DNA of 64,000 bases, taken from assembly GCF_000934755.1 (NCBI RefSeq), contig NZ_JYNP01000018.1, positions 45,748 to 109,747 on the forward strand, in the 5' to 3' direction. Within the stretch, counting starts at the first letter, position 1. The number at the start of each line of letters is the position of its first letter. Below, in pieces: positions 46,336 through 55,285 of the stretch. This stretch comes from Desulfonatronovibrio magnus. Its GTDB lineage: Bacteria; Desulfobacterota; Desulfovibrionia; Desulfovibrionales; Desulfonatronovibrionaceae. The translations under genes and the position numbers were made by a program. The notes under the pieces are model-generated. The model ran no database searches. It was not told the origin of the DNA and saw nothing but the letters and a program-made list of their open reading frames with translations.

Positions 46336-47748
46336 ATGAAAAACAAAGCAAGCAGAAAAAATCATTTGCTTCAGGAACTGCGCCAGAAAGCAGAATCCAG
46401 AATCAACAATCTGAAAACCGGTGAAGATATTGACTTCACCAGTATACATGAAGTTATTCATGAACTTAATGTGCATCAGGTTGAACTGACCATGCAAAAA
46501 GATGAACTGGAGGCCAAGCAAAGGGACCTGGAAAAATCGAGAAATGAATACTTTAGACTGTTTGACCTTGCTCCTGTAGGATACTTTGTTTTTGACGAAA
46601 AAGGCATTATTATTGATGTCAACAATTTTGGCTCAAAAATTCTTCATCAAACCCAGGACAAACTAATCAACAAACCTTTTATGCTTTTCCTTGACACCAA
46701 TTACCAGAAAACTTTTATCGATCACAGAAAAAAAACATTACAGTCCCGAAAACCACAAAATACCCTTCTTAAACTCAAAAGCAGAAGTAATCAGGAGATT
46801 CTGGTTAAGGTTACCAGTATCGCCTTTGAACATAACCAGGGTGAACCTTTGCGCTGTTTCTCAGTTATGGAAGACATTACAGAACTGCAGCAGTCATTGG
46901 AAGCACAGAAACAACTAAATACAGAACTTGAGCAAATCAATACCCAACTAAGACAAGAAGTCAAAAAACGCAAAGAGATTGAAACTGAGTTAATACAGCA
47001 TAGAGATGCAGCCCAGTCTGCCACCCGTGCCAAAAGCGAATTTCTGGCCAATATGAGTCATGAACTGAGAACGCCCCTTAATGGCATTATGGGCACCATT
47101 CAGGTTCTTGAAACATCTGATATTGATTCTGACCTTATGGAAATGGTAGAGATGGCCAAAACTTCAGGGACGGGAATACTGAAAATTTTAAACGATATCT
47201 TAGAGTTTTCCAGCACTCACCAGGAAAGCTTTACAATCAAAAATAAGTTTTTTGAGTTGCGCAAGGCAGTAAGCCATGTTTTTGATGCTTTCCAGTCTGT
47301 AATCAACCAGAAAAGCCTTCATCATACCATTGAGATAGATCCTGATATACCTGCTTACATTTGCGGAGATGAGGCCAGACTTCGACAAGTCATTTTCAAT
47401 CTGCTGGGTAATTCTGTAAAATTTACCGAGAACGGCAATATCAATCTTAAAGTCAACCTTGCTGCATCAGATGACTTGCATATAACCTTGAAGTTCAGTA
47501 TTTTCGATACTGGAGTCGGAATTCCCCAGGACCTCATTAAACAGGTATTTGAACCGTTTACTCAGGTGGATGGAAGCTATACCAGGAAGTATGGCGGCAT
47601 AGGTATGGGACTGTCCCTTTCCAGCAACCTCATCAAACTGATGGGTGGGGACATAGATATCCAGAGTAAACCTCAGAAAGGAACAGTTGTTGACTTTACA
47701 CTGAGCTTTCTCAAAAATTGCCCGCAGGAAGAAAAATCTGAAGCCTGA
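46336..47748 (+). CDS. PAS-domain sensor histidine kinase
   Basis: About 470 residues from the ATG at 46336 (MKNKASRKN), which has GGAA upstream; an upstream TTG at 46258 is less likely. An N-terminal helix has the common HELNVHQVELTMQKDELE motif. A PAS domain (about 65-190), HisKA (LANMSHELRTPLNG) and HATPase (NLLGNSVKFT, DTGVGIP, GGIGMGLSLS) follow. No membrane segment and no receiver are seen. The partner regulator is not identified. Confidence 0.87.
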   Translation: MKNKASRKNHLLQELRQKAESRINNLKTGEDIDFTSIHEVIHELNVHQVELTMQKDELEAKQRDLEKSRNEYFRLFDLAPVGYFVFDEKGIIIDVNNFGSKILHQTQDKLINKPFMLFLDTNYQKTFIDHRKKTLQSRKPQNTLLKLKSRSNQEILVKVTSIAFEHNQGEPLRCFSVMEDITELQQSLEAQKQLNTELEQINTQLRQEVKKRKEIETELIQHRDAAQSATRAKSEFLANMSHELRTPLNGIMGTIQVLETSDIDSDLMEMVEMAKTSGTGILKILNDILEFSSTHQESFTIKNKFFELRKAVSHVFDAFQSVINQKSLHHTIEIDPDIPAYICGDEARLRQVIFNLLGNSVKFTENGNINLKVNLAASDDLHITLKFSIFDTGVGIPQDLIKQVFEPFTQVDGSYTRKYGGIGMGLSLSSNLIKLMGGDIDIQSKPQKGTVVDFTLSFLKNCPQEEKSEA

Positions 47749-47756
47749 TGTTTCTT

Positions 47757-48102
47757 GACAATTGTCACCTTTGCATGTGGCACGGTTTCCTGCCCGGAGG
47801 CATACAGCCCGGAGGGGACCCGGCTCTCCCGGGACCCACCTGCCTCACAAATGAAACGTTTAAAACACTGGTGGATGCTTAACTGGTACCCGGAGTGCAT
47901 AACGTTTGATTTTCAAAAAAAGGGTCTAACGCTGATTGTACCCGCAACCCAATTTAAACAAGGATCGTTAAGTTGGGGCGATAACCGTTCTTTTCAGACT
48001 GAAGACTAAAGGCTGAAGAATAAGGTTCCTGGGCATTATTGCTCTTTCAAGGTTAAAAAACTTTCTTGTTTTTTTCTACAGGATTGAAACGGTAAGTTAC
48101 TA
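47757..48102 (+). repeat. MITE remnant followed by E repeat, copy 5
   Basis: A MITE core without inverted ends (TGCATGTGGCACGG... with two GCCCGGAGG motifs) covers about 47770-47900. An E repeat follows at 47925-48102. Its left end is altered (TCTAACGCTGATTGTACCC), its heptamer tract is short (about 47995-48020), and its right end is intact, GATTGAAACGGTAAGTTACT. Together they fill the gap downstream of the kinase gene. Confidence 0.72.
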
Positions 48103-48117
48103 AACTGTTTTGACAAT

Positions 48118-48351
48118 TCAACTATTGTCTTTGGTTCCTGAATAGGTAAATGATTTGGCAATCATTTTGTAAAAACTGCCCTTGTCAATACCTATTGTCT
48201 GCCCACACAAGCAGTACAGCTTTGAGTCCCTGATATCAAATTCAAATTTTCTGGTCATCCTGCGCTTATGACAGCGCAGCACCTCGCCGGGTCCAATTTT
48301 TTTATACTTCCAAAGCTTTCGTTTACATCCTGAGCACTTGATTGTAAGCAT
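48118..48351 (-). CDS. small cysteine-rich (zinc-ribbon-like) protein
   Basis: A 77-residue protein from ATG 48351. It has a CSGCKRKLWKYKKIGPG segment, a central RCHKRRMTR, and CLCG in YCLCGQTIGID; these cysteines could bind zinc. The conserved-looking KYKKIGPGEVLRCHK stretch suggests a real family, but I do not recognise a function. The start is weakly supported, and a longer TTG reading to 48387 is possible. It is head-to-head with the photolyase gene, only 39 bases apart. Confidence 0.6.
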   Translation of the reverse strand: MLTIKCSGCKRKLWKYKKIGPGEVLRCHKRRMTRKFEFDIRDSKLYCLCGQTIGIDKGSFYKMIAKSFTYSGTKDNS

Positions 48352-48390
48352 ATCTATACATTTATCACAAACCCAAGAAAACAGCAAGTC

Positions 48391-49737
48391 ATGACCGTAA
48401 ACACCAAAAGAATTAAAGTACTAAAATCCGGCAGCCTTAAAAAAGGACCTGTTGTTTATTGGATGAGCAGAGATCAGAGAATCTTTCATAACTGGGCCCT
48501 TGTCCATACCCTGGATCTGGCTTTACGTCATAACTCCAGGCCCCGCATAGTTTTCTGTATTTCCCCAAATTTTCTTAACGCATGCTTAAGACAATACGAT
48601 TTCATGCTCAAAGGATTGGCGGAATGCATTGATGTGGCCCATGAATTAAATATACCTTTAGATATCATTCATGGACATCCCGGTGAAGTCATTCCTGATT
48701 ATATCAATACTCATAAGGCCTCAACTCTAATCATGGACTTCGATCCCTTGAAAATCAAAAAAGATTGGCAAAGGGAAGTTGTTGATCAAATCAACCTGGA
48801 TGTGCACATTGTGGACGCACACAATATTGTTCCCTGCTGGATTACTTCTGCAAAACAGGAATATGCTGCTCGAACCATACGCCCCAAGATACATTCCCTG
48901 CTTGATGAATTTCTTGAGCCCTTTCCAGAAATTTTACCATGGCCTGAAAAAACAACATTATCAGCCATCAGCACTGACAGAATTTTGCAGGAAATAAAAT
49001 TGGACAGGGATATCAGGCCTGTTGACTGGATTCTTCCTGGTTGGAATAAGGCGCTGAAAATTCTTGATAAATTTATAACCCATGATCTAAACCACTATCA
49101 CTTGAAAAGAAATGATCCCAATGAAAATGCCCTGTCCAACCTTTCTCCATATCTGCATTTTGGACAGATATGCAGCCAGACTATTGCCTTGCGCGTGAAA
49201 GAAAATTTAACAACTGATATTGATGCTCGTGACGCTTTTCTTGAAGAGCTCATTGTGCGCAAAGAACTTTCAGACAATTTCTGCTATTATAATGATAACT
49301 ACGATAACTTTGAAGGCATACCGGACTGGGGGAAGAAAACTCTTAATAAACACCGCGGCGATTCCCGGGAGTACATTTACAGTCTTGAGAATTTTGAGCA
49401 GGCACAAACCCATGACCCTTTATGGAATGCAGCCCAAATGGAAATGCGTCTTCAGGGAAAAATGCATGGCTATATGCGCATGTACTGGGCCAAAAAAATT
49501 TTAGAATGGACTGAATGTCCTGAACAGGCGATAGAGTGGAGTATTTACCTAAATGATAAGTATGAGCTTGATGGACGCGATCCCAATGGTTATACTGGCA
49601 TTTTGTGGTCAACAGGAGGCCTGCACGATCGTCCATGGAAAGAACGGCCTGTTTTTGGCACAATAAGATATATGAATTATAATGGATGCAAAAGAAAATT
49701 TGATGTAGACTCATACATTAAAAAATGGACCAATTGA
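48391..49737 (+). CDS. phr: class II CPD photolyase
   Basis: A 448-residue photolyase of class II. The N-terminal antenna-binding domain has VVYWMSRDQRIFHNWAL. The C-terminal FAD domain has the class II motifs YLHFGQICSQ, MRMYWAKKILEWT, LNDKYELDGRDPNGYTG and WKERPVFGTIRYMNY. It repairs cyclobutane pyrimidine dimers with light. Its presence in a likely anaerobe suggests exposure to sunlit habitats. It overlaps the start region of the SDR gene (start 49749 or, overlapping, 49725). Confidence 0.93.
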   Translation: MTVNTKRIKVLKSGSLKKGPVVYWMSRDQRIFHNWALVHTLDLALRHNSRPRIVFCISPNFLNACLRQYDFMLKGLAECIDVAHELNIPLDIIHGHPGEVIPDYINTHKASTLIMDFDPLKIKKDWQREVVDQINLDVHIVDAHNIVPCWITSAKQEYAARTIRPKIHSLLDEFLEPFPEILPWPEKTTLSAISTDRILQEIKLDRDIRPVDWILPGWNKALKILDKFITHDLNHYHLKRNDPNENALSNLSPYLHFGQICSQTIALRVKENLTTDIDARDAFLEELIVRKELSDNFCYYNDNYDNFEGIPDWGKKTLNKHRGDSREYIYSLENFEQAQTHDPLWNAAQMEMRLQGKMHGYMRMYWAKKILEWTECPEQAIEWSIYLNDKYELDGRDPNGYTGILWSTGGLHDRPWKERPVFGTIRYMNYNGCKRKFDVDSYIKKWTN

Positions 49738-49748
49738 GTGAGGCAATA

Positions 49749-50657
49749 ATGAACTATTTCATACTTGGCGGTACAGGCTTTGTCGGCAACCATCTTGTTA
49801 AGCATCTTGTGAGTCAGGGAGACAAGGTGACAGCGTTAGTCAGAGACAAATCTAAGTTAAAAATCAAATCTCCCAACTTGACGCTGGTGCTGGGAGATCC
49901 ACTTAAACCCGGCCCATGGCAGAATATTTCTGATGATATACAGGTGGTCATTAATCTCACTGGCTCTCCGGTCATGACCAACTGGACAGAAAAAACCAAG
50001 CAGCTCATCCTGTCATCCAGAGTTGACTCCACTGTCAACGCCATATCGGCCATCAAGGACAGTTCTCCCAAAACCTTTGTCTGCGCCAACGCAGTTGGGT
50101 ACTTTGGTCCGAGAAAGGATCAGCTAATTGATGATCATGCCGGGCCCGGCAGTGATTTTCTTTCCGATGTTGCTGTACAGTGGCAGGAAGCAGCCATGGG
50201 GGCTGAAAATTTTGGGCACAGGGTTGTGGTAACCAGATTTCCAGCTGTGCTTGGCCCCAATGGAGGCGCGTTAAAACAAATGCTCACTATTTTCAAACTT
50301 GGCCTTGGAGGCAAGCTTGGATCTGGAAGCCAATGGTTTTCCTGGGTTCATATCTTTGACCTTGTAAGGGCCATGCACTTTGTCAGTTCCAATGCCAGGA
50401 TTAAAGGAGCTATTAACGTATGCGCACCTGAACCGATAACCAATTCAGAGTTTACTGCAGCGCTGGCTAAAACACTTAGAAGGCCTGCTTTTTTCACTGT
50501 ACCCGGTTTTGGATTAAAATTACTATACGGAGAAGTGGCCGATATGCTGCTTACCGGACAAAGATGTGTGCCCAGGGTTCTGCAGGAATCAGGATTTGAT
50601 TTCAAATATCCGGATATAGATTCAGCATTAGCCGGTATAATGGCTGACTGGCAATAG
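49749..50657 (+). CDS. TIGR01777-type NAD(P)-binding epimerase/oxidoreductase
   Basis: About 302 residues from ATG 49749 (MNYFILGGTGFVG), with GAGG six bases upstream. It is an extended short-chain dehydrogenase with the glycine-rich loop GGTGFVGNHL and the family stretches INLTGSPVMTNWTEKTK, SRVDSTVNAI, ANAVGYFGP and FSWVHIFDLVRAMHF. It matches the YfcH/TIGR01777 group, whose substrate is unknown. It follows the photolyase gene by 11 bases and is very likely co-transcribed; this group is often next to photolyases. Confidence 0.88.
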   Translation: MNYFILGGTGFVGNHLVKHLVSQGDKVTALVRDKSKLKIKSPNLTLVLGDPLKPGPWQNISDDIQVVINLTGSPVMTNWTEKTKQLILSSRVDSTVNAISAIKDSSPKTFVCANAVGYFGPRKDQLIDDHAGPGSDFLSDVAVQWQEAAMGAENFGHRVVVTRFPAVLGPNGGALKQMLTIFKLGLGGKLGSGSQWFSWVHIFDLVRAMHFVSSNARIKGAINVCAPEPITNSEFTAALAKTLRRPAFFTVPGFGLKLLYGEVADMLLTGQRCVPRVLQESGFDFKYPDIDSALAGIMADWQ

Positions 50658-50800
50658 ACTCTTAGTGGAGATTACAACCATCAGGCTGATAATTGGAAAC
50701 AAGCCCTCACTGCTGCGTGGAAAGCTCAGAAACCGACTGGGCATTTCCAGATTGTATTTAGTGAGCCAGCAGATTACTCAGATTGTGGACATATTCCGTC

Positions 50801-51152
50801 TTAGTAACTTACCGCCTCAATCCTGTAGCAAAAAACAAGAAAATTTGTAATAGTTTAGCCCTTTTCTAAGGAAAGCAGGGGACAGGCACCCCAGCCCTTG
50901 TTTTTTGTTAATGTAAAACACAGACTTAATAAAACAAGGGCTGGGAGAGCCAGTCCCCCTCCGGGCTGTATGCCTCCGGGCAGGAAGCCGTGCCACATGC
51001 AAATGGCTAAACTGTTACGAAAATTTTTTACTTTGATATGAGAAATAATGCCCAAGATCCTGATTCTTCAGCCTGCAGCCTGCAGAATCAGTCAACGCCT
51101 CAACGAAACTGTCCCTGTTCAAACTTGGGTTGTGGGCACAGCCCGCATTAGG
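50801..51152 (-). repeat. E repeat, copy 6, split by a MITE
   Basis: On the minus strand the right E end is at 50801-50846 (complement ending in CGGTAAGTTACTAA, with TTTCTTG-like sequence). The rest resumes at 51019 and runs to the TAATGCGGGCTGTGCCC end at 51152. The inserted MITE is 50847-51018. The internal heptamer tract is replaced by GCCTGCAGCCTGCAG at about 51070. Confidence 0.72.
50847..51018 (-). mobile_element. complete MITE with perfect 8-bp target duplication
   Basis: A 172-base element. The ends are GTAATAGTTTAGCC (50847) and GGCTAAACTGTTAC (ending 51018). The flanking GAAAATTT is perfectly duplicated at 50839-50846 and 51019-51026. The core has two GCCCGGAGG motifs (complement) at about 50960-50990 and an inner AACAAGGGCTGGG repeat pair. 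GTAA ends with 8-bp duplications are features of the IS66 family; no transposase is encoded. Confidence 0.85.
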
Positions 51153-51183
51153 CATTTTTATAACTTTACTATGGAGACTAAGC

Positions 51184-52314
51184 ATGGCCCAAGACCAGGC
51201 CAGAATACTAATTGTAGACGATGACGCCAACATCATTGAACTTGTAGCAGGAATATTTGAAGAGGAATACGAAATACTGTTTGCCACCAACGGTATTAAA
51301 GCCTTGGAGATTGCTGCCTCGGCACAACCCGATCTTATCCTGCTTGATATACTGATGCCTGAAATGAATGGCTTCGAGGTATGTCGACAATTAAAGGGCG
51401 ATGATGAAACAATGCATATTCCTGTAGTTTTTCTAACCGGAAAAGACTGTCCTGAAGATGAAACTGCCGGACTCAAACTTGGGGCTGTGGACTACATAAC
51501 CAAACCCATTAATGCTTCCATTTTGCAAGCCCGTGTCAAAACTCATATCGCACTGGCACATGCCAGAAAAAAGCTTGAAGTTCAGAACCAGGAGCTTATT
51601 GAAGCAGCCAGAGTCAGAGAAGATGTTGAACATATTATGAGGCATGATCTCAAATCATCCATCACCAGCATTCTCAGCTCACCAAGAGCCATTCTTTTGG
51701 ATGACAACCTGACTGAGGAACAGAGAGTTTTTCTGCAGCTTATGGAGGAATCAGCACTGCGAATGCTTAATATGGTGGAAATGTCACTTATTTTGCTTAA
51801 AATTGAGATAAAAAACTATGCAGTAAATTACCAGCCTGTAGATCTGATAAAATTAGTTAAAAATATTATTTCAGAAAGTCAGGCAGTTGCCAAACCCAAA
51901 AAAATAAAGACCAGACTGCTCATTGAAGGTTCTGAGCAATTACCTGAATCCCCCCTTATAGTCATGACCGAAGAAATCCTTTGTTCATCCATGCTCATGA
52001 ACCTGCATAAGAATGCCTTAGAGGCCTCCCCGCACGAATCAGATGTTCTTATCAGCATCACTCCCGGCAATGATGTAACAATCTCCATTCAAAACCTGGG
52101 TGAAGTGCCTGAATCCATCCGTACCAGATTTTTTAACAAGTACGTAACTGAGGGCAAAAAGCATGGCACCGGGCTTGGCACCTATTCAGCAAAGATCATT
52201 GCTGAAGCCCTGATGGGAACCATTAAACTGGACTCCTCTGTTCCAGGCCAGACCACCATAACAGTTAAATTCCCCAATAAACCCAAAACAGATTTTGACA
52301 AGCAAGCCGTTTAG
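51184..52314 (+). CDS. receiver-histidine kinase protein
   Basis: About 376 residues from ATG 51184 (MAQDQARILIVDDD), with GGAG seven bases upstream. The receiver has D in LLDILMPEMNGFE and YITKPINAS. A helix follows, then a HisKA-like segment with IMRHDLKSSITSI and a HATPase domain with LMNLHKNALEASP and GTGLGTYSAK. The HATPase N-box reads HKNALEA, as in kinases of this compact type. It could be a phosphorelay node without its own input domain. Confidence 0.87.
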   Translation: MAQDQARILIVDDDANIIELVAGIFEEEYEILFATNGIKALEIAASAQPDLILLDILMPEMNGFEVCRQLKGDDETMHIPVVFLTGKDCPEDETAGLKLGAVDYITKPINASILQARVKTHIALAHARKKLEVQNQELIEAARVREDVEHIMRHDLKSSITSILSSPRAILLDDNLTEEQRVFLQLMEESALRMLNMVEMSLILLKIEIKNYAVNYQPVDLIKLVKNIISESQAVAKPKKIKTRLLIEGSEQLPESPLIVMTEEILCSSMLMNLHKNALEASPHESDVLISITPGNDVTISIQNLGEVPESIRTRFFNKYVTEGKKHGTGLGTYSAKIIAEALMGTIKLDSSVPGQTTITVKFPNKPKTDFDKQAV

Positions 52315-52342
52315 GATGTAATAGTCTGTCCCTTGACTTGAC

Positions 52343-52887
52343 AGTTGTAAGCGCTTCACTCGGGCACGCCCGGAGCCGAACTTGGGAGTAACTTACACCC
52401 CTCGTTCCCAGGCTCCAGCCTGGGGACGTCTTGCTCTTTCGGCTCCAGCCGCTTCTTCAAAATGTGGCTGAAGCCACAAAAAAAGAGGTGTTCCCAGGCT
52501 GGAGCCTGGGAACAAGAGCAAATATACTGAAACTTGTAAGTATTTGATATTATTGCCAATATGATTCCAGTTGCTTGTAAGCTCTTCACCCGGGCGGCCC
52601 GGGAACGAACCTGCGAGTAACTTTACGAATCTGTCACTTTTCTGAAAATTGGGACAGTCCCCGCGAGGTACTTTAAAAAAGATTGATGCTGCATTGGTTC
52701 CTGGAAGAAATTTGCTTAAATGATAAAATTTACACAGCGAGGGACAGTCCCTGTGCCAGGCGTAAAGCTCTCATCTTTGACGGAACTTTTCTGGTAATTG
52801 AGAATCAATCATATGTAAAAATCTTAAAATTGTGAAAATTATAAACGTCTGATTTTGTTGGTAATTTGGTTTTAGTTACTTAGAAGC
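52343..52887 (+). repeat. two cassette-like units, head to tail
   Basis: Unit 1 (about 52343-52575) begins TTGTAAGCGCTTCACTCGGGC and carries the triple-hairpin core plus a second copy of its first stem (about 52397-52518). It ends ATGATTCCAGTTGCTTGTAAG. Unit 2 (about 52569-52887) joins it at the 54-base palindrome 52569-52622 and carries the full GGGACAGTCCC core. It ends TTTTAGTTACTTAGAAGC. This accounts for most of the 657-base gap before the NifU-like gene. Confidence 0.7.
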
Positions 52888-52971
52888 TTATTGCCTTGAA
52901 TGTTAAAATTTATCAGCATTTAATTATGTAAACTATTTCAAAACCCAGACTTCATTCCAGGAGGAACCGCA

Positions 52972-53196
52972 ATGAAAGAAAAAGTACAGGAAGTTCTTGA
53001 TAAAATCAGGCCATCGCTTCAGGCTGATGGTGGAGATGTGGAGCTCGTAGATGTCAGCGAACAGGGTATTGTCAAAGTACGTCTGACAGGTGCATGTAAA
53101 GGTTGTCCCATGTCTCAGATGACACTGAAAAATGGAATAGAACGTTTACTTCTTAAGGAAATCCCTGCAATTAAAGGCGTAGAACCTGCTGAGTAA
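52972..53196 (+). CDS. NifU-like C-terminal (Nfu) iron-sulfur scaffold
   Basis: A 74-residue stand-alone NifU C-terminal domain. It has [16 protein letters not shown] and the cluster-binding [11 protein letters not shown] with the CxxC pair. It carries or transfers Fe-S clusters. AGGAGG lies six bases before the ATG. It is 74 bases before gltX. Confidence 0.92.
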   Translation: MKEKVQEVLDKIRPSLQADGGDVELVDVSEQGIVKVRLTGACKGCPMSQMTLKNGIERLLLKEIPAIKGVEPAE

Positions 53197-53270
53197 ACCC
53201 AGCTTTTCCTGCCATAACCTACTAAGCATGCGGACAAGTCATTATCCGCCATTATTTTAAAGGTATTCCC

Positions 53271-54659
53271 ATGAGGATTGCAACAAGATTTGCTCCCAGT
53301 CCCACAGGTTTTTTGCATATAGGTGGTGCCAGAACTGCTCTTTTCAATTGGCTTTTTGCCAGAAAAAACAATGGCCGGTTTATTCTTCGGGTGGAAGATA
53401 CAGATGAGCAAAGGTCAACACCGGAAATGACGCAAGCCATCATAGATGCCATGGAGTGGCTTGGTCTGGACTGTGATGAAGGACCTTATTTTCAGAGTTT
53501 AAGAAAAGATATGTACTTAAGCTACATTGAACGGCTGGTTGAAAAAGGCAATGCCTATTTCTGCAATTGCAGCCCGGATGAAGTGGAGGCTATGCGAGAG
53601 CAGGCCAGACAAAAGGGCCTCAAGCCGAAATACAATGGAAAATGCCGGGAAAAGGGACTGAGCAGGAGCCATGAAACAGTTGTTCGTATCAAGGCTCCAA
53701 TTTCAGGACAGACACTTTTCAATGATCAGGTAAAAGGCCCCATTTCATTTAACAATCAGGAGTTGGATGATTTTGTTATACAAAGAAAGGACAAGACCCC
53801 AACCTACAACCTGGCTGTAGTGGTTGATGATATCGAAATGGGTATCACTCATATCTTAAGGGGTGATGATCATGTGAACAACACCCCGAAACAACTGCAT
53901 ATTTATCAGGCTCTGGAGATTGACCCACCCATTTTCGGGCATGTGCCTATGATACTGGGTCCGGACAAGAAAAAACTTTCCAAGCGCCACGGAGCCCTCT
54001 CAGTCATGGCTTACAAAGAAATGGGGTTTTTACCTGAAGCCATGATAAACTATCTGGTCAGGCTTGGCTGGTCTTTCAAAGACGAAGAGATCTTTTCAAG
54101 AGAAGATCTGATACAAAAATTTACTCTTGAAAATCTGGGCTCATCAGCTTGCGTCTTTGACATGGACAAGCTGACATGGCTTAACTCTCATTATATCAAG
54201 GAGACTGATCCTGAAAGGCTGTCTATTATTCTCAAGGACCATATTCACTTTGAAAAACCTGAGATGACTTATTTAGAAAAAATAATCCCTCTTTTGCAGC
54301 CAAGGGCTGGGACCATGAAAGAGATGGCTGAGATGTCCGACTTTTTTCTATTGCCTGACAACAGTTTGAAGTATGATCAAAAGGCAGTAAATAAGTTTAT
54401 CACTGAGGAAACCAGAACACATTTGAAAAATATCCTTGAGCGACTTGAAAATGTTGAGAGCTTTGATCAAAAGGGCTTAGAACAGGAATTAGCAGATTAT
54501 ATTCAGCAAGAAAATATCAAATTCAAGGTCATAGCCCAGCCATTAAGGGTTGCCATCACCGGCAAAACCGCCAGCCCCGGGCTTTTTGAAACAATGGAGG
54601 TGCTGGGCAGGGAAAGAGTTCTTAACAGGCTGAATATTGCTTTACAACTTCAGAGGTAA
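53271..54659 (+). CDS. gltX: glutamyl-tRNA synthetase
   Basis: A 462-residue class I synthetase. The HIGH region is PSPTGFLHIGGARTALFNW and the KMSKS region is KKLSKRHGALSV. LRGDDHVNNTPKQLHIY and the C-terminal anticodon-binding region are normal. With gatB in the same genome it may also charge tRNA(Gln), but that cannot be read from this gene alone. Confidence 0.96.
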   Translation: MRIATRFAPSPTGFLHIGGARTALFNWLFARKNNGRFILRVEDTDEQRSTPEMTQAIIDAMEWLGLDCDEGPYFQSLRKDMYLSYIERLVEKGNAYFCNCSPDEVEAMREQARQKGLKPKYNGKCREKGLSRSHETVVRIKAPISGQTLFNDQVKGPISFNNQELDDFVIQRKDKTPTYNLAVVVDDIEMGITHILRGDDHVNNTPKQLHIYQALEIDPPIFGHVPMILGPDKKKLSKRHGALSVMAYKEMGFLPEAMINYLVRLGWSFKDEEIFSREDLIQKFTLENLGSSACVFDMDKLTWLNSHYIKETDPERLSIILKDHIHFEKPEMTYLEKIIPLLQPRAGTMKEMAEMSDFFLLPDNSLKYDQKAVNKFITEETRTHLKNILERLENVESFDQKGLEQELADYIQQENIKFKVIAQPLRVAITGKTASPGLFETMEVLGRERVLNRLNIALQLQR

Positions 54660-54668
54660 GAAAAGATC

Positions 54669-55020
54669 TAATGCTGGCTGTGCTCACAACCCAAAAAAGA
54701 TATTTTAACCGCCCGTTCGAGGACTCACTCAAGACGCAAAGGGCGCAAAGGAAGAAAGAAGTTTTTTCATTTGCCGGGGAACCCAGTTAAACCCGTCCTC
54801 GACGGAGACTACGTCTGTTTAACAAGGCAGGCGGCAAAAGAAAAGGCAACCTTTTTGAAAACCGATGCCCGGTTCTCAAAAAAATATCTTCTTTATTGTC
54901 TTTAACTTTGAGTCCTTTGCCTGCTCAGTTGAATTGCTCGCAGAGCAAACCTGAAAAGCATTCAACCGGGGCACCTTTGCGGTTCTAATTTTCTTGTTTT
55001 TTATGACAGGGTTTCAAGAG
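54669..55020 (+). repeat. E-type repeat with a third core
   Basis: The left end TCTAATGCTGGCTGTGCTC and CACAACCC and the right end TTTTCTTGTTTTTTATGACA, then GGGTTTCAAGAG, are of E-repeat type. The core (54693-54990) is different: AAAGATATTTTAACCGCCCG, ACTCACTCAAGACGC, and several AACCCAGTTAAAC/GTTTAAC stems. The same core, inverted and without E ends, lies at 29320-29455. It fills the 395-base gap between gltX and the DUF2905 gene. Confidence 0.68.
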
Positions 55021-55054
55021 AAAACACTAAACTGCTACCACTTTGTGAATACAG

Positions 55055-55279
55055 TCATTTTCGCCATAAAGACAGGATAAGAGTCAAAATAATACTGATA
55101 GCAATGCAGGTTCCAAGGGGAAAATAAAACTTGAAATTGTCTTTCTCAATAAAAAAATCACCAGGAAGGCGGCCAATACCAAAGGGCAACTTGTCTTTAA
55201 ATAGAATGGCCGTGCCAAGAATAATCAAAACAATTCCAGCAAGAATGATGGCTTTGCCAATACCTGATAAATCGTTCAT
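55055..55279 (-). CDS. DUF2905 family small membrane protein
   Basis: A 74-residue protein with two membrane segments (about 7-27 and 50-70). Between them is the motif GRLPGDFFIEKDNFKFYFPL, the signature of DUF2905. Function unknown. It lies six bases after hypE and is likely co-transcribed with it. Confidence 0.85.
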   Translation of the reverse strand: MNDLSGIGKAIILAGIVLIILGTAILFKDKLPFGIGRLPGDFFIEKDNFKFYFPLGTCIAISIILTLILSLWRK

Positions 55280-55285
55280 CTTGCT

